A DNA stretch of 64,000 nucleotides from Rebecca billardiae RCC1528 (taxonomy: Eukaryota; Haptophyta). Location of the stretch: positions 620,001 to 684,000 of the forward strand of contig OZ251228.1 of NCBI GenBank assembly GCA_965240325.2, in the 5' to 3' direction. A model generated the notes under the pieces. That model saw only the letters and a list, made by a program, of their open reading frames with translations, was not told the origin of the DNA and searched no databases. Below, one piece after another: positions 9,501-21,603 of this stretch (its first letter is position 1; every line of letters starts with the position of its first letter). Made by a program: the position numbers and the translations under genes.

Positions 9501-12500
9501 GGTCCGCTCGTGGCGTTCCTCGAGCTGCCCGAGGCCGAGCAGCACGCGCGGTACCGCGAGCGGCTGAAGCAGTACTCGCAGAAGGTGCGCGCGCGCCGAG
9601 CGGCGCGGCGCGGCGCGGCGCGGCGCGGCGCGGAGCGGCCGGGCGAGCGCCGAGCGCGCGCGCGACCGCACCCCCGCACGGCTCGCGCCGCGCCCGACCT
9701 CGGCGCGCGCCCGCCCGCGCCCGCACGCGCGCAGGCGTTCGGCCGCGGGCACGAGACGGTGCACGAGACGCGCACCTCGACGGTGTGCCAGCGGGAGCAC
9801 CCGTTCTACGTGGACACCGTGCGCGCGTTCCGCGACCGGCGGTACGTGTACAAGAAGGAGGCGAAGACGTGGGCAGGGAGGCTGGCGGCCGCGCAGGCCG
9901 CCGGGGACGTGTCCGCGTGCGTCGAGGCGTCGGGCATGAGCACGCTGTACGACTCGCTGCAGCTCGCGCACAAGGTGCGCACGCGCGCCGCGGGCTAGCG
10001 TCTGCGCGCGGAGATGCGACGGCCACAGCGCGAGCACGGCGAGCCGCGGCTACTACAGCCGCGCGCTGCGCCGTGCCGCGCCGCTTGGCCGGCGGCTCAG
10101 CTTGCCTGCCTGCGCCGCCGCGCCGCGCCCCGCGCGCCGACGCGCGTGTGCGCACACGGCGCGCACGCCCCGCAGTGCATTCTCAACTCGTTCTACGGGT
10201 ACGTGATGCGCAAGGGCGCGCGCTGGTACTCGATGCCGATGGCGGGCGTCGTCACGCACCTCGGCGCGCAGATCATCAAGCGCGCCAAGGACCTGATCGA
10301 CGACCTCGGGATCGTACTCGAGCTAGATACCGATGGGATCTGGTGCGCGCTTCCGGGATCCTTCCCGCAGAACTTCGAGGTGAAGATGGCCTCGGGCCGG
10401 CCGGTGAAGGTGGAGTACCCGTGTCTGATCCTGAACGTGGGCGTGGCGGAGCACTGCACCAACGCGCAGTACCAGAGCCTCGTCGCGCCGCCGCCCGCGG
10501 AGGGGAGGGCCGGCACGTACGCCAAGCGGCGTGAGATGTCGATCGCGTTCGAGGTCGACGGACCGTACAGAGCGATGGTGCTGCCCGCCTCCACGGAGGA
10601 GGGCAAGCTGCTCAAGAAGCGGTGCGCGCGCGGAGCGCGCCGCGTCCGCGCCCGCGGCGTCCGCGCCCGCGCCACGCCGCGCGCCCGCCCACGACGCGTG
10701 CGCCGCGGCCCGCGCCCGCGCCCCCGCAGCTACGCGGTGTTCAACCTCGACGGCAGCCTCGCTGAGCTCAAAGGCTTCGAGCTCAAGCGACGCGGCGAGC
10801 TGCGGCTGATCAAGTCGTTCCAGGCGGAGGTGTTTGACACGCACCGCGCCGCGTTCCTCGAGGGATCGACGCTCGCCGAAGCGTACGGCGCGGTCGGGCG
10901 CGTGGCGAACCGCTGGCTGGACCTGATCGACTCGAAGGGTGAGCGCGCGCGCCGCGCGCGCACCCGCGCGCCCCGCGCCGTGCCGCGCATCGCCGCGCGC
11001 GGCCGCGGGCACGCGCACCGCTGCGCGCGGCCGCGGGCAGCGCGCGGGTGGGTTGGAGCGGTCGCGCGCGCGCGGCGTGCGCTCACCGCGCACTCTCCCC
11101 CGCCCACTCCCGCGGCGCAGGCGCGGTGCTCGACGAGTCGGAGATCATCGACGAGTTCTCCGAGTCGCGCTCCATGTCCAAGACGCTCGACGAGTATGGC
11201 TCTCAGAAGTCCTCCGCCATCTCGTGCGCGCGCAGGCTCGCGGAGTTCCTTGGGGACGGTGCGCGCGCGCGTCTCCGCGCGGCATCGGCGCGGCATCGGC
11301 GTGTGCGTGTGCGCGTGTGCGTGCGCGTGTGCGTGCGCGTGCGCACGTGTGGATGTGCGTGTGCATGTGCGCGAGTGCGCATGGACCGGGCTGCAGCTAG
11401 CTGCTGCAGCTGCTGCGCGCTGGGGCGTGCGCGCCGCGCGCCGTGCGCCGCGCGCCGACCTCGCGGCCTCGGCCTCGCTCGGACGCTCGCGTTGCGCGCG
11501 CCTCCGGCCGAGCCGTGCGCGCGCACCTCGCCGACGCCCACGGCCCCCCGCCTCCGCCCCGCCCGCGCAGGCATGGTCAAGGAGTCCGGCCTCGCGTGCC
11601 GCTTCATCGTCGCCGACCGGCCGCACGGCGCGCCGGTGACGGAGCGCGCCATCCCGGTCGTCATCTTCAGCACCGATGAACCTGTCAAGCGGTGTGTGGG
11701 CGGCCGCGCGCGCCGTCGCCGCCGCCGCCGCGCTGCGCCACCGCCCCGCTGCGTGGGTGTCGTGGTCGCGTGGCACCGAGCCCGCGTTCCGCGCGGGCAC
11801 GGCCGGAGCCTCGGGCCAAGCCGCGCGCCGCGCCCCGCCATCGGCTGACGCGCCGCCGCTGCCCTGCGCGCGCCCGCCCGCGGCCGCGCCGCGCCCGCCC
11901 CCTCGGCCCCTCCGCGCCGCCCGGCCGCAGCGCGTACCTGCGCAAGTGGCTGCGCGACCCCGGGATGGGCGACTTCGACATCCGCTCGGTGATCGACTGG
12001 GGGTACTACCGCGAGCGGCTCGGCTCGACCATCCAGAAGATTCTGACGATCCCGGCGGGCTGCCAGAAGGTTCCGAACCCGGTGCCGCGCGTGCGCCACC
12101 CGGAGTGGCTCTTCCGGATCGTGCAGGCGCGGACCGAGCGCTCGAAGCAGCAGGACGTGGGCGCGATGTTCGCGAAGGGGCGCAAGGCGCAGGAGGCGCG
12201 CGAGGCGGAGGCGGCGCCGGCGTCGCAGCTCGGCACGCCGCGCGCCGGCCAGATCGCCGATCTCGAGATCGCCGATCTCGAGGACGAGATGGGCGGGCGC
12301 GTCCTCGGCTCGGCGCGCAAGCCGGCGGCGGCGCGCGGCGGCGGCGTCGTGCACGTGCGCCGGCGGCGCGGCGCGGACGAGGGCGGCGGCAGCGGCGGCG
12401 TCGAGGGCATGGACGCGGCGGACGGCGCGGCGGCCGAGCGCGCCGCGGCCGAGCGCGACGCGCCGCCGGATGATGACGACGGCGCGCCGCCGCAGCTGGA

Positions 12501-12643
12501 CACGCCCGCCGGCTCGGCGCAGCCGCCACCTCCGACGCCGCCGCGCGCGCCCGCGCACATCTCGGAGGCCTGGCTCGGCGCGCGCAAGCAGCGGTGGCGC
12601 GCGCTGCGCGAGGCGCGGCGGCGCGCGCGGCAGGGCCGCGCGC

Positions 12644-12684
<41 letters not shown>

Positions 12685-15600
12685 AGCTCAGCCGGCGCCG
12701 CGCCGCCCGCCTCCGGCGTGGCCTCACTCTCACGCTCGGCAGCCGAGCTGGCCGTGCGCGCGCCGTGGCAGGTGATCGAGCTGAGCGCGAGCGGCACCAC
12801 GCCCGGCGAGTTCTGGCTGTGGGTCCTCGTGGACGGGCACGCGCTGCACCGCGTGCCGCTCAGCGTGCCGCGCGAGATCTTTGTCAACAGGCGCGCGCGC
12901 GCGCGCACGCACGCGCGCACGCGCTTGCGAGGCGCCCTCGCGTGCGCACAAGCCGCCTGTCTGCCACTGCCTGCCGAGCCGGCAGCTCCCAGCAGGTGGC
13001 GGCGGGCACACACACACGCCGGCCGCCACTGGGCGCCGCCGCCGCCGCGCGTGTGCCCCCGCTCGCGCGCCCGCGCGCGAGGCGAGGGCTCAGCGCAGCG
13101 TCGCTCACGCGCGCGCACGCGCTCTACCCTCCGTCCGCGCGCGCGCTCGGCCCCGCCGCGCGTGTGCCCCCGCAGCCGCACACCCGACACGGGCGCTCGC
13201 TCCGCGCCCGCCTCGCGGCTGCTGCCGCACGGCGCGGCGGTGCGGCACATGTACCGGCTCGAGCTGAGTGAGGCGGAGTGGCAGCGCTCGGCGGGGCTGA
13301 GCGCGCACCTGAGCCACGCAGACATCCTGGGCGTGTATCACAGGTGCGTGCGCTGTGTGTGTGCTGTGTGTGCGTGTGTGCTGCGTGTGCGTGTACGCTG
13401 CGTGTGCGTGTGTGTGCTATCTGCGCGTGTGTGTGTGCTGTGTGTGCGTGTGTGTGTGTGCGGAGCGGTGCGCGGGCGCCGCGCGAGCGCGCGCGAGCGC
13501 GCCGGCCGCTGCGCGATTGCGCGCGCCGGCCGCTGGCGCGGCTGGGCACTGAGCCTTCAACCGCCGTGCCGCCCGCGCGCTCTTACGCGCCCTCGCGCCC
13601 CGCCCTCCGCGCCGCGCGGCTACCCTCGACCCCCGGACCAACCCACCGCGCAGCCGGCTGCCCGCGGCCGTGCGCGCGCTCATCGAGCTCGGCCACGTGT
13701 GTGCAGTGACGCCTTCCGCGCGCCGGCGCGCGCTGCACCGCGGGTACACTCTCACCGAGCTGCAGGGGCGGTACGGCCGGACTGCCGGCTCGTCCGGGAG
13801 CTACCTGAGCGCGCCGCGGCTGCGCACGGCGGTGGTGCACGTCGCGGCCGCGGGCGGCCGCGCGATCCTCGCGCTGTGGCAGCCCTCGGAGCGCAAGGCC
13901 GGGGTCGTGGTGGTCACGTCGGGCGCGCGAGCCGAGGTGTGGCCGCCGCGCCGTGTGCTGCTGGGCCGAGCGCGCGCCGCGCCGCGCCGCGTGGGCGCTC
14001 ACCGCGCGCCGCGCGCCCCCGCTCTCGTGCCGCGCCGCGCCGCGCAGCCTCCGCCGCCGGCCGAGCGCGTGCGCGCGCGCCTCGCGCAGCTGCCAGTCTG
14101 TGTGGAGGAGGGGCTGGCAGGCGAGGCGCTCGAGGTCTGGGTGGAGGGCGCGGGCTCGCTCGAGGCGGGGATGCGCACGCTCGCGCGCAAGCTCGCCGCC
14201 GCCGCGCAGTCGGCGGGCGGGCCGATGATCTGCCTGGCGCAGGTGTGCGCGCCGCGCGGCGCGGCGCGAGCGGCGGCGCGCCCGTGCCGAGCGCCGCGCG
14301 CCCGCGGCAGGCGGGCGAGCGGCCTTTGCGCACTCACTGACTGACCCACTGACTGACCCACTGACTGACTCACTGACTGACCCGCTCACTGACGCGCTCA
14401 CTGACCCACGCGCGTGCCGCGTCGCCGCCCGCGCGCGCGCGCGCGTAGGCGCCGGCGTCGAGCACCAACGGCTCTCTGCGCTCCGCGCTGCCGCCGCTGC
14501 AAGAGCTGCCGCTTGTGCGCGTGCCTTACAACGACGACGACCTCGCCGCGTGGGCTGGGCTGCTCGGGGCGCAGTGGCAGGCGCGCGCGCTGGAGACGGC
14601 GCTGCAGCGGTGCGCGTCTGCGGCGAGCTGGTGGCGCGAGGCGCTGCCGCTGAGCGAGGCCGCCGGCCTGCCCGTCGGCTGCCTCGCCGACCCTGAGCTC
14701 GGAGGTGTGTGTGCACGCCGCGCGGCGCCGCGCCCGCCGCGCTGCGCCGCGCGCCGTGCGCCGATTCGGCACCCGCCGCCGCGCTCGAGGCTGAGGGCGC
14801 CGCGGCTCCGTCGCGCGCCGAGCGCGCCAGCTGTGCCGCGCGCGCGCGGCGCCAGCACAGCGCAGCGCAGCGCAGCACACCCTCTCACACGCCCGCGCGC
14901 ATGCCGCCGCGCCGCCCCCTCTGCCCGGCCGGCCGGCCCGCGCTCGCCCTGCCCCGCCGCCGCCCCGCCGCCGCGCCGCGCCTCGGCCGCCCAGCTGACC
15001 CGCCGCTGCTGTGCTGCGACGTGATGTACGGTCGCCGGCTGAGCGCCGAGGGCCATGCGCTTTGGGCGTCGACCGGCCCGACGCCCGACCTGGGCGCGCC
15101 GCCGCGCTCGCTCGACGCGCGCGTCGACGAGGCCGCTCTGCACGCGCCGAGCGGCGCGCGGCTCGTGGTAGGCGGATGCCACCGCGCCGTCTGCGTCACG
15201 CTCACGCTCTCGCCGCTCGCCGTGGTCGCGATCATGGAGGCGAAAACGCTCGCGCCGAGCACCGAGATGCCGGGCACCTCGTCGGCCGCCGACGCGGCGG
15301 CGGCGGGCGCGGCCGGGCTGGACGAGGTGCTCGCCACGATGCCCGCGTTCAAGCTGCTGCGCGAGGAAGTCAAGGTGCGCGCCGCGGCCGCGCCGCTCGC
15401 CGGAAGCCGCGCGGCGCGGTCCGTGCGATGAGGAGGTTTGTGTCGAGCCGAGCGAGCGCGCCGCGCCGCGCCGCCGCGCCGTGTGTGGCGGCGCACGCGC
15501 GCCGCGCCGCGCGCGCGGCGCGAGAGAGCGCACGCGCGCGCGTGCGCCCGCCCGCCCGCCCGCCCGCCAAAGCAGCCGCGGCCGCCGCTGAGCGCGCGCT

Positions 15601-16464
15601 GCCCGAGCCTGCCAACTCACGCCCTCCCGCGCGCCCCCCGCCCGCGCTTCGTGCCGACCCCCGCGCCCCGCGCGCGCCGCGCGCCGCAGGAGTGGTGCCG
15701 CCAGATCTCGGATGCGGCCAAGAAGAGCGTGCCGTCCGCGCACGGCCCGCTGCTCGGCCACCTGCACCGCTGGCTGGGCTCGCCCGCCGCGCTGCTGCAC
15801 GACCCCGCGCTCGTGCTGCTGCTCGCGCGGCTGCAGGCCAAGGTGTGGCATGCGCTACTGGCCGAGCTGCGAGGCTGCGGCGCGCACGTGATCGCCGCCG
15901 ATCTCAAGTCCGTCACCATCGACACCGGTGCGCGCGCCGCTGCGCGCGGACGCCGTCGCGTGCGCGCGGGCGTGTGCACCCGGCCGAGCCGCGCCCGCGC
16001 GCCCGCCGCACCCCTCGCCAACCCCCCTGGCCCGCCCCCAGGCAAGTCGGACGTCTCCGCCGCGGCGTCCACCGTCAACTTCATCGTCGAGTCGGTGCGG
16101 CGGCACCAGCTGTTTTACTGGCTCGAGCTCACGCCGACGCGGTGGTACGGTGCGCTGCTGCTGCTGGATGAGCACAACTGGGGCGGGCTGGAGATCGACC
16201 CGCGCACGGTGCCGGGCACGCCGGAGCACGCGCACGCGCAGGACGTGGCGAGCGCGCGCGCCGCGTGGCGCGAGCGCCAGGACCGCCTCGGCGCGCAGGC
16301 GCCGCCGCGCAAGCGCGCGCCGCCGCGCCGCCGCCCGCGCGTGCTGGACGACGACGATGACGCCGGCGACGACGACGGCGGCGAGGAGGAGGAGGGGGAG
16401 GACGGCGACGACCCGATGGCGGACGCCGCGCGCGACGCCGCCGCCGAGCTCGACGCGGGCGCGA

Positions 16465-16519
<55 letters not shown>

Positions 16520-16762
16520 ACCGGCTGAGGACGGCTTTGAGCTGCTGCCTAACGGCTCGTACAGCGTCGGCGACGGCGGCGCGCCATTCCTGCCGTGCGG
16601 CCGGCGGTACGTGTGCGAGTGGAACGTGGCGGCCTTCCTGCCGCACAAGGTGGGCGAGCAGGTGGTCAAGGTCGTCTCGGGCTTCCTGTACCTGCCGATG
16701 CAGCGGCGGCAGAAGGCCGTCGACGCGGCGGCGGGCGTGCGCGCGCTCGGCGGCCGCGCGGA

Positions 16763-16794
<32 letters not shown>

Positions 16795-17795
16795 CGATGC
16801 GCAGCGCCGCGCGCCCGGCTGCCGCCGTCACGGCCGCCGCCGAGCCTCCGAGCATCGAGGAGTGCGCGCTGCACGTCTTCGAGGAGGACCTCAAGCCCGC
16901 GCTGTACAAGCTCACCGCACAGATCGCCGAGCAGATGCCGACGCGCAACACGGCGGATGAGCCCGCACGTGCGCGCGCGCGCCGAGCCGCGCGCCGCGCG
17001 CCGCGCGCCGCGCCGCGCCGCGCGCACCGTCCCCGCCGCCGCGCGCGCGCTCACGCGCATGCCCCGCCTTGCGCGCGCAGCCGACGAGGCGGGCCTCTTC
17101 CCGCGCCCGCCGGGCAGCCACCTCAGCCCGCACTCGCCCGCGCTCGAGTTCGTCAAGACCCTCTGCACGCTGCTTGAGCTCGACCGGCCGCTCGCGCCCA
17201 GGGTGGGCGCGGTGCGGCGCAACCTGCTGGCTCAGGTGCGTGCGTGCGTGCGACAAGGCGCGGCGCGAGCGCCGATGCGCCGATGCGCGCGGGCGGCGGC
17301 CGACGCGCGCCGCCGCGCCCGCTCCCGCCGCGCCCCCGCCGCGCGCAGCTGCGCGTGCGCGACTTTGCGTCCGAGGCGGCGTGGGTGGACCCGTGCCGCA
17401 CCTACGTGCTGCCCGACGTTGGCTGCGGCTCGTGCCAGCGCGTCGCCGACCTCGACCTGTGCCGCCACCCCGCGATGTCCGAGCCGGCGGAGGGCGAGGC
17501 GCGGCGCTGGCTCTGCGCGCACTGCGCGCACCCGTACGACCGCGCCGACGTCGAGGCGCGGCTCGTGCTCGTCGCACAGCGCGCGTCGCTCGGGTACCAG
17601 CTGCAGGACGCGCGCTGCGTCAAGTGCAGGGCGCTGCGCGCGTCGCACCTCGCGCCGCTGTGCGGCACGTGCGGCTCGCAGTTCAGCGTGTCCGCGAGCA
17701 CCGCGACCATCGGCGCGCTGCTCGACACGCTGCGCGAAGTCGCGCGCGCGTTCGCTCTGCCCTACCTGCTCGAGGTCACCACGTGGCTGCGGTGA
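6344..17795 (+). CDS. POLE: DNA polymerase epsilon catalytic subunit, 21 exons
   Basis: Leading-strand replicative polymerase with proofreading. Exons: 6344-7186, 7345-7528, 7656-8101, 8313-8828, 8964-9153, 9364-9584, 9735-9974, 10176-10621, 10730-10938, 11121-11258, 11571-11691, 11931-12890, 13176-13343, 13654-13936, 14048-14242, 14449-14704, 14995-15374, 15690-15927, 16042-16968, 17081-17235, 17349-17795. They sum to 7,563 nt (2,520 aa; human about 2,286). Exonuclease motifs are DIE, YNGDSFD and YSVSDA. Polymerase motifs are DVGAMYPNI (A), CILNSFYGY (B) and ELDTDGIW (C). A C-x2-C...C cluster spanning exons 5-6 matches the CysX iron-sulphur site. The inactive second polymerase half follows, then two C-terminal zinc modules (CGSC/CAHC and CVKC/CGTC). 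Unusual features are an RGG/polyglycine N-terminus, a Gly/Ala linker in exon 12, acidic inserts in exon 19 and one GC-AG intron (12891-13175). The intron at 13937-14047 is the least certain. Confidence 0.93.
12891..13175 (+). other. GC-AG intron in POLE (intron 12)
   Basis: Exon 12 ends after the conserved VPREIFVN segment at CAACAG|GCGCGC, and no GT donor fits there. Splicing to CCGCAG|CCGCAC at 13175/13176 keeps phase 2 and restores the family pattern. All other POLE introns I placed begin with GT. Confidence 0.7.
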
Positions 17796-18022
17796 GGACG
17801 AGGCGGCCACTAGTCACTACTGCTGCTCATCGCGGACCACCTTGTCATTTTGAAATTGTTGCTACGACCCGTGTCTGGCCGTGCGCGGCGTGACCGCACA
17901 CCGCAGGCCAGCCTCTCCGCGCCTGGCAGCTCCCATCCAGACTCTCGAGTCCCCTCGTTTGTACTGGCGGCGCCGGCGGCCGAATCGATCGTATGGCGGC
18001 TCGTCTGCTAGCAGCGCTGCTA

Positions 18023-18045
18023 CTATCTATCTATCTATCTATCTA

Positions 18046-18086
<41 letters not shown>
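18023..18086. repeat. Compound simple repeat (CTAT)n(CT)n(AT)n
   Basis: CTAT tetranucleotides run into a CT dinucleotide tract and end in a short AT tract, directly visible in the sequence. Confidence 0.95.
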
Positions 18087-18565
18087 GTCTAGCCACTCCG
18101 CCATGCCCGGCTCGTACAAGGCGTCGGGTACGAATGGACTCTGGAGCTGGATGGTCGCGGCGCGCGGCGTCGTGGAGTAGACAGACCACAATGATCAATC
18201 ATGGAACGATCAGGTTAGCTATGTTGGGATTTGAGCAACGAACGACAGCGGGCGCTGGCAGCGGCGTGGCGGTTGAGCTGCTGCCCGAGGTCGAGAGGGC
18301 GCCCGCAACGATGAAGCGTGCGGGTTGACGCGACAGCGGCGAGAGCAAGAGACCATTGCATGAGGGGCGACGCGGCGAAGACAGATGATGACGTCGCGCC
18401 GCCGAACGATCAGGCGGGGAGCCGGGCCACACAGACAGCCAGCGACCTTACCGAGCAGAGGGGCTGCGGCGACTGCGGTGCACCTCCTGCAGCGGAGCGT
18501 GCACCCGGCAGTGCCCGATGCAGGCGATTCCCTTGCCCAGCTCGGCGCCTTCGTCGTGAGCAGCC

Positions 18566-18974
18566 CCATAAAGACTGGCCGATGTGGCGACACTCCCATA
18601 GCTTTTCCTGACGGCCCGAGGTACGAGTGGTCGTTGCCCGCAAAACTACACGAAAATAAACATTTTGCCACGTTTGCGGAAATGGCGGGGCTCCCGGCCG
18701 CTCTGCCGCTGACTTCGCCCGCTGGCAGGCGCGGTGGGAGCCGACCACTCGTACCTTCGGCCGTCAGACAGGAGGTCGTGTACCGCCCGCGCGCCGCGGC
18801 CTCGCACGGCGCGGAGAGGCCGCTCCAGGGGGCGACATCCGCTTGGGCGCGGTCCATCTTGACGCCCTCAAGGGGCCCACAGCGCCTAACGCCCCTGCAC
18901 GCTTCACCTCGCCGCGCGCGAGCGCGTTCAAAACGGCCTCCATCCTGAGCTCCATCCGCGGCCAGTCTTTATGG
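18566..18974. repeat. Nested inverted repeats, possible MITE-like element
   Basis: The outer pair is a perfect 16-bp inverted repeat, CCATAAAGACTGGCCG at 18566-18581 with its complement at 18959-18974. An inner pair, 18610-18633 with 18742-18765, matches over 24 bp with two mismatches. The interval is about 409 bp and has no coding capacity. Target-site duplications are not evident. Confidence 0.55.
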
Positions 18975-19190
18975 CGCCCCCGAGAGTGAAGCCTGATCGA
19001 TCCGATGTGAGCGGTAACCAACCGAGTCCTGCAGGTGCGCCGCTGTGGGCCAGATTGGCAGCGCACCAGGACTCCTGCGCGCGGCGGTGCGCACAGGACA
19101 ACGCAGGAATGCCGTGCGAGCCGGATTCTTGGCGTCGCTCATAGACACTCAGTTATAGGTTCCCTATAACGCCACATATATATATGTGTG

Positions 19191-21176
19191 TAAACTTTTC
19201 TGAGGATAGCGCACCAGCAATTTCCCTTGACCGCCATCCGGGCCGAAGTGGCGCAAAATGGCGGATGCCCCGTTTGGGCGCCCTTCCGCGCCTTCGAGCG
19301 GCTCGTGCGCGTCGGGAAGTGCGCCAAAGCGTATCCGGAGCATGCTCCATCGCCGAGTCGCACCGCTGGGCCCTCGCATGCGAGCCCTCGCCGACGTCTG
19401 AGTGCGCCTCGCTGCGCGCGGTACAGCTTGACGGTACACGGCACGATTCGGCCCACGAGCAGCCTCGTGCGCGCGACCGAGCCAGAGGTGGTCGTCAAGA
19501 GTAGCACGAGCGGCGGCACACGAGCGGGGCTGGTCGTTGCCGAATATCTGACGCACCAATCGACCTCGCTCAGCGCCATCTGCTCGTTTGTGCACGTGTT
19601 GGAAAGGATGAGCAGCTGCGTGCAAACGCCCAGCGCGCAGATGAAGCGTGGGCGAGCGAAGGGGCGGCGAGGGCCGGCGCGTGCGCGCGCGTAAATTCGA
19701 GCCTCCCCATACGCATCGAAACACACCGCGCTCGCTCGTCGAGCTGCGCACGGGTATCGGTGCGCGCGCGCCAACGCGGCGCGCCGTGCTCGAGCCCGGC
19801 GGATGCACACCTGCTTGCGCGCGCACGCGCGCGTGATGGACCGAGGAGGTCGCGCGAGCATGCGCGATGTGTCTGGATGGAGCGTGTAGGAGGCGTAGGC
19901 TGCGCTCCGCACGCGCTCCGCCACCGTGCACCGCGCTGCCCCTCGCCCACGCGGTCGCCGCCGAGCCCAGATTCAAACGCGTGCGAGCGCTCGAGCGCAC
20001 CTCCGAGCAGCAGTCGCAGCTATCGTGTCGAAGGCGTGGCGAGAGGCAGATGTGCATGGCAAGTCGCGCAATGGGGGTGCCCATCACGCGCACACACTCG
20101 CGCACGCTCGCCGCACCACCTCGTCGCGCCCACGTGCAGCGCGCGGGGCGCGCTTCGCGCCCGGAGCAGCTGCCGAGCGGCTCCCGCGCGCAGTGCGCGC
20201 GTCGAGTAGGGCTCAGCCAATGGTCCGAGGGCGAGCCGCCCGAGCGTCGTGCGTGACGCACATGGACCTAGTACAACGCCGCGTACCACTCGCTGCCACC
20301 ATAGGGCCCGTACCAGCGAGCTGTGGCCGCCGCAGACACCCAAAAGCTGCCCAACGGTCAGCGCGCGACAGCCGACGAGCGCCCGACGCGCGCGTCCACC
20401 ACCGCGATGAGCACGGACGAGCGCGCGCGCCCGTGTCGTAGCTTAGATGGGGTCCCCCGATCGCACGCACCACCGCGCTGCCACGCCTTCGACCATCTTG
20501 TGTCACCATGTGGCCGCTCGCCGCTCGCGCCGAGCGGCTGGCGGCGCAGCTGCACGACCGGCAAACAGTCAGCGCGCGGCAAGGGTGGAGTCCGGCGAGG
20601 GTCGGCCGGACTGTCCGGCGCCACCAAGGTGGACCACGTGGTGGTCACCGACGCGCTCGTCACCACGCTCGAGGCCATGGAGGCCGCCCAGGAGGAGAAC
20701 TACTCACTGCAACTGCCTGTGCGCTGCCTTTGGAGTGGCTCCTTTGCGCGCGCACGCAGCACCAACGAGCGAAAGCGTTTGCCGTGACCTAGTCCGGGGC
20801 TCAAGGGTACCACCATCAAAGAATGGAATGCGCGCAAAGGTCACGGCAAACAAATTTTGTGTCGCCCGTGCCGCGCGCGCGCGAGCACGGTCAATGCGGC
20901 TCCTTGCACATCTGCTGCAGATCGGCTCGTGCGCGACGAGCGCAGCGAGGAGGAAGGTGCGCGCTCGCGAGCTGGCGCACCTGGGAGTCCTCGCGGCCTC
21001 CGAGCAGAAAGAGCGCGTCGAGCGCCGCGGCGCAGGTCGCACGGTCGCGATCTCGCGAGAGCGGTCGTGCGACGACGGGCCACTCCATCGCGCGTTTCGC
21101 CGTCTGAACGCGGCCTCCGTAAAATCCGGATGGCGGTCAAGGGAAATTGCTGGTGCGCTATCCTCAGAAAAGTTTA
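19191..21176. mobile_element. Non-autonomous DNA transposon with perfect 51-bp terminal inverted repeats
   Basis: Bases 19191-19241 are the exact reverse complement of 21126-21176, giving a 1,986-bp element in AT-rich flanks. If the true ends are AACTTTTC/GAAAAGTT, a TA dinucleotide flanks both sides, as in Tc1/mariner-type insertions; this is an inference. An internal hairpin pairs 20778-20790 with 20838-20850 (13 bp, perfect). I recognise no transposase. A minus frame within 19139-19924 and a plus frame near 20630-20730 look weakly protein-like but match nothing I know. The second copy of the 281-bp dispersed repeat begins 80 bp to the right. Confidence 0.85.
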
Positions 21177-21256
21177 ATCATATATATATACGACTCATTA
21201 TTCAGCATATATCGGTTATTAGTTATTTCATCACTCGTCGTATCAATATATATATT

Positions 21257-21535
21257 TAACGACGTGGCAGCATCGGACAAGCGTCAGGCTCAGAGTGCAA
21301 CAGACACATAGAATGCGTCCGCGCCTTCCGTCCAGGTCAGACAGTGCGCCACCCGCAGCCCTGCCCCCCTACGGGAGCGGGGCCGGGATGGAGCACCGCC
21401 TCGGCCTGGGGCACGCGGCGGCGACGGCAGATGCCGCCGCGGCCGAGCGCCTTCCGGAGCACTTGGATGAGGGTGAGGTCGTAGTCGATGTCGCCGCCCG
21501 CCGACCTAGCGGCGAGCAGCTCCGGCAAGCGGCAG

Positions 21536-21536
<1 letters not shown>
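21257..21536 (+). repeat. Dispersed 281-bp repeat, copy B
   Basis: It is nearly identical to 3571-3851, with the same TA-rich left flank. The homology ends at GGCAGC and an (AT)32 tract begins immediately. Confidence 0.88.

Positions 21537-21537
<1 letters not shown>

Positions 21538-21601
<64 letters not shown>
21538..21601. repeat. Microsatellite (AT)32
   Basis: A pure AT dinucleotide run abutting the end of dispersed-repeat copy B. Confidence 0.97.

Positions 21602-21603
<2 letters not shown>

Larger units (their letters stand above)
17796..19190. other. Gene-poor region downstream of POLE
   Basis: It holds a CTAT/CT/AT simple repeat at 18023-18086 and two nested inverted repeats between 18566 and 18974. 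No open frame shows a recognisable domain. Confidence 0.55.

Noticed and set aside
19139-20261. Minus-strand frames inside the 2-kb element as a transposase
   Set aside because: No DDE/D motif, zinc finger or family resemblance is visible, and the frames run through the terminal repeat itself.
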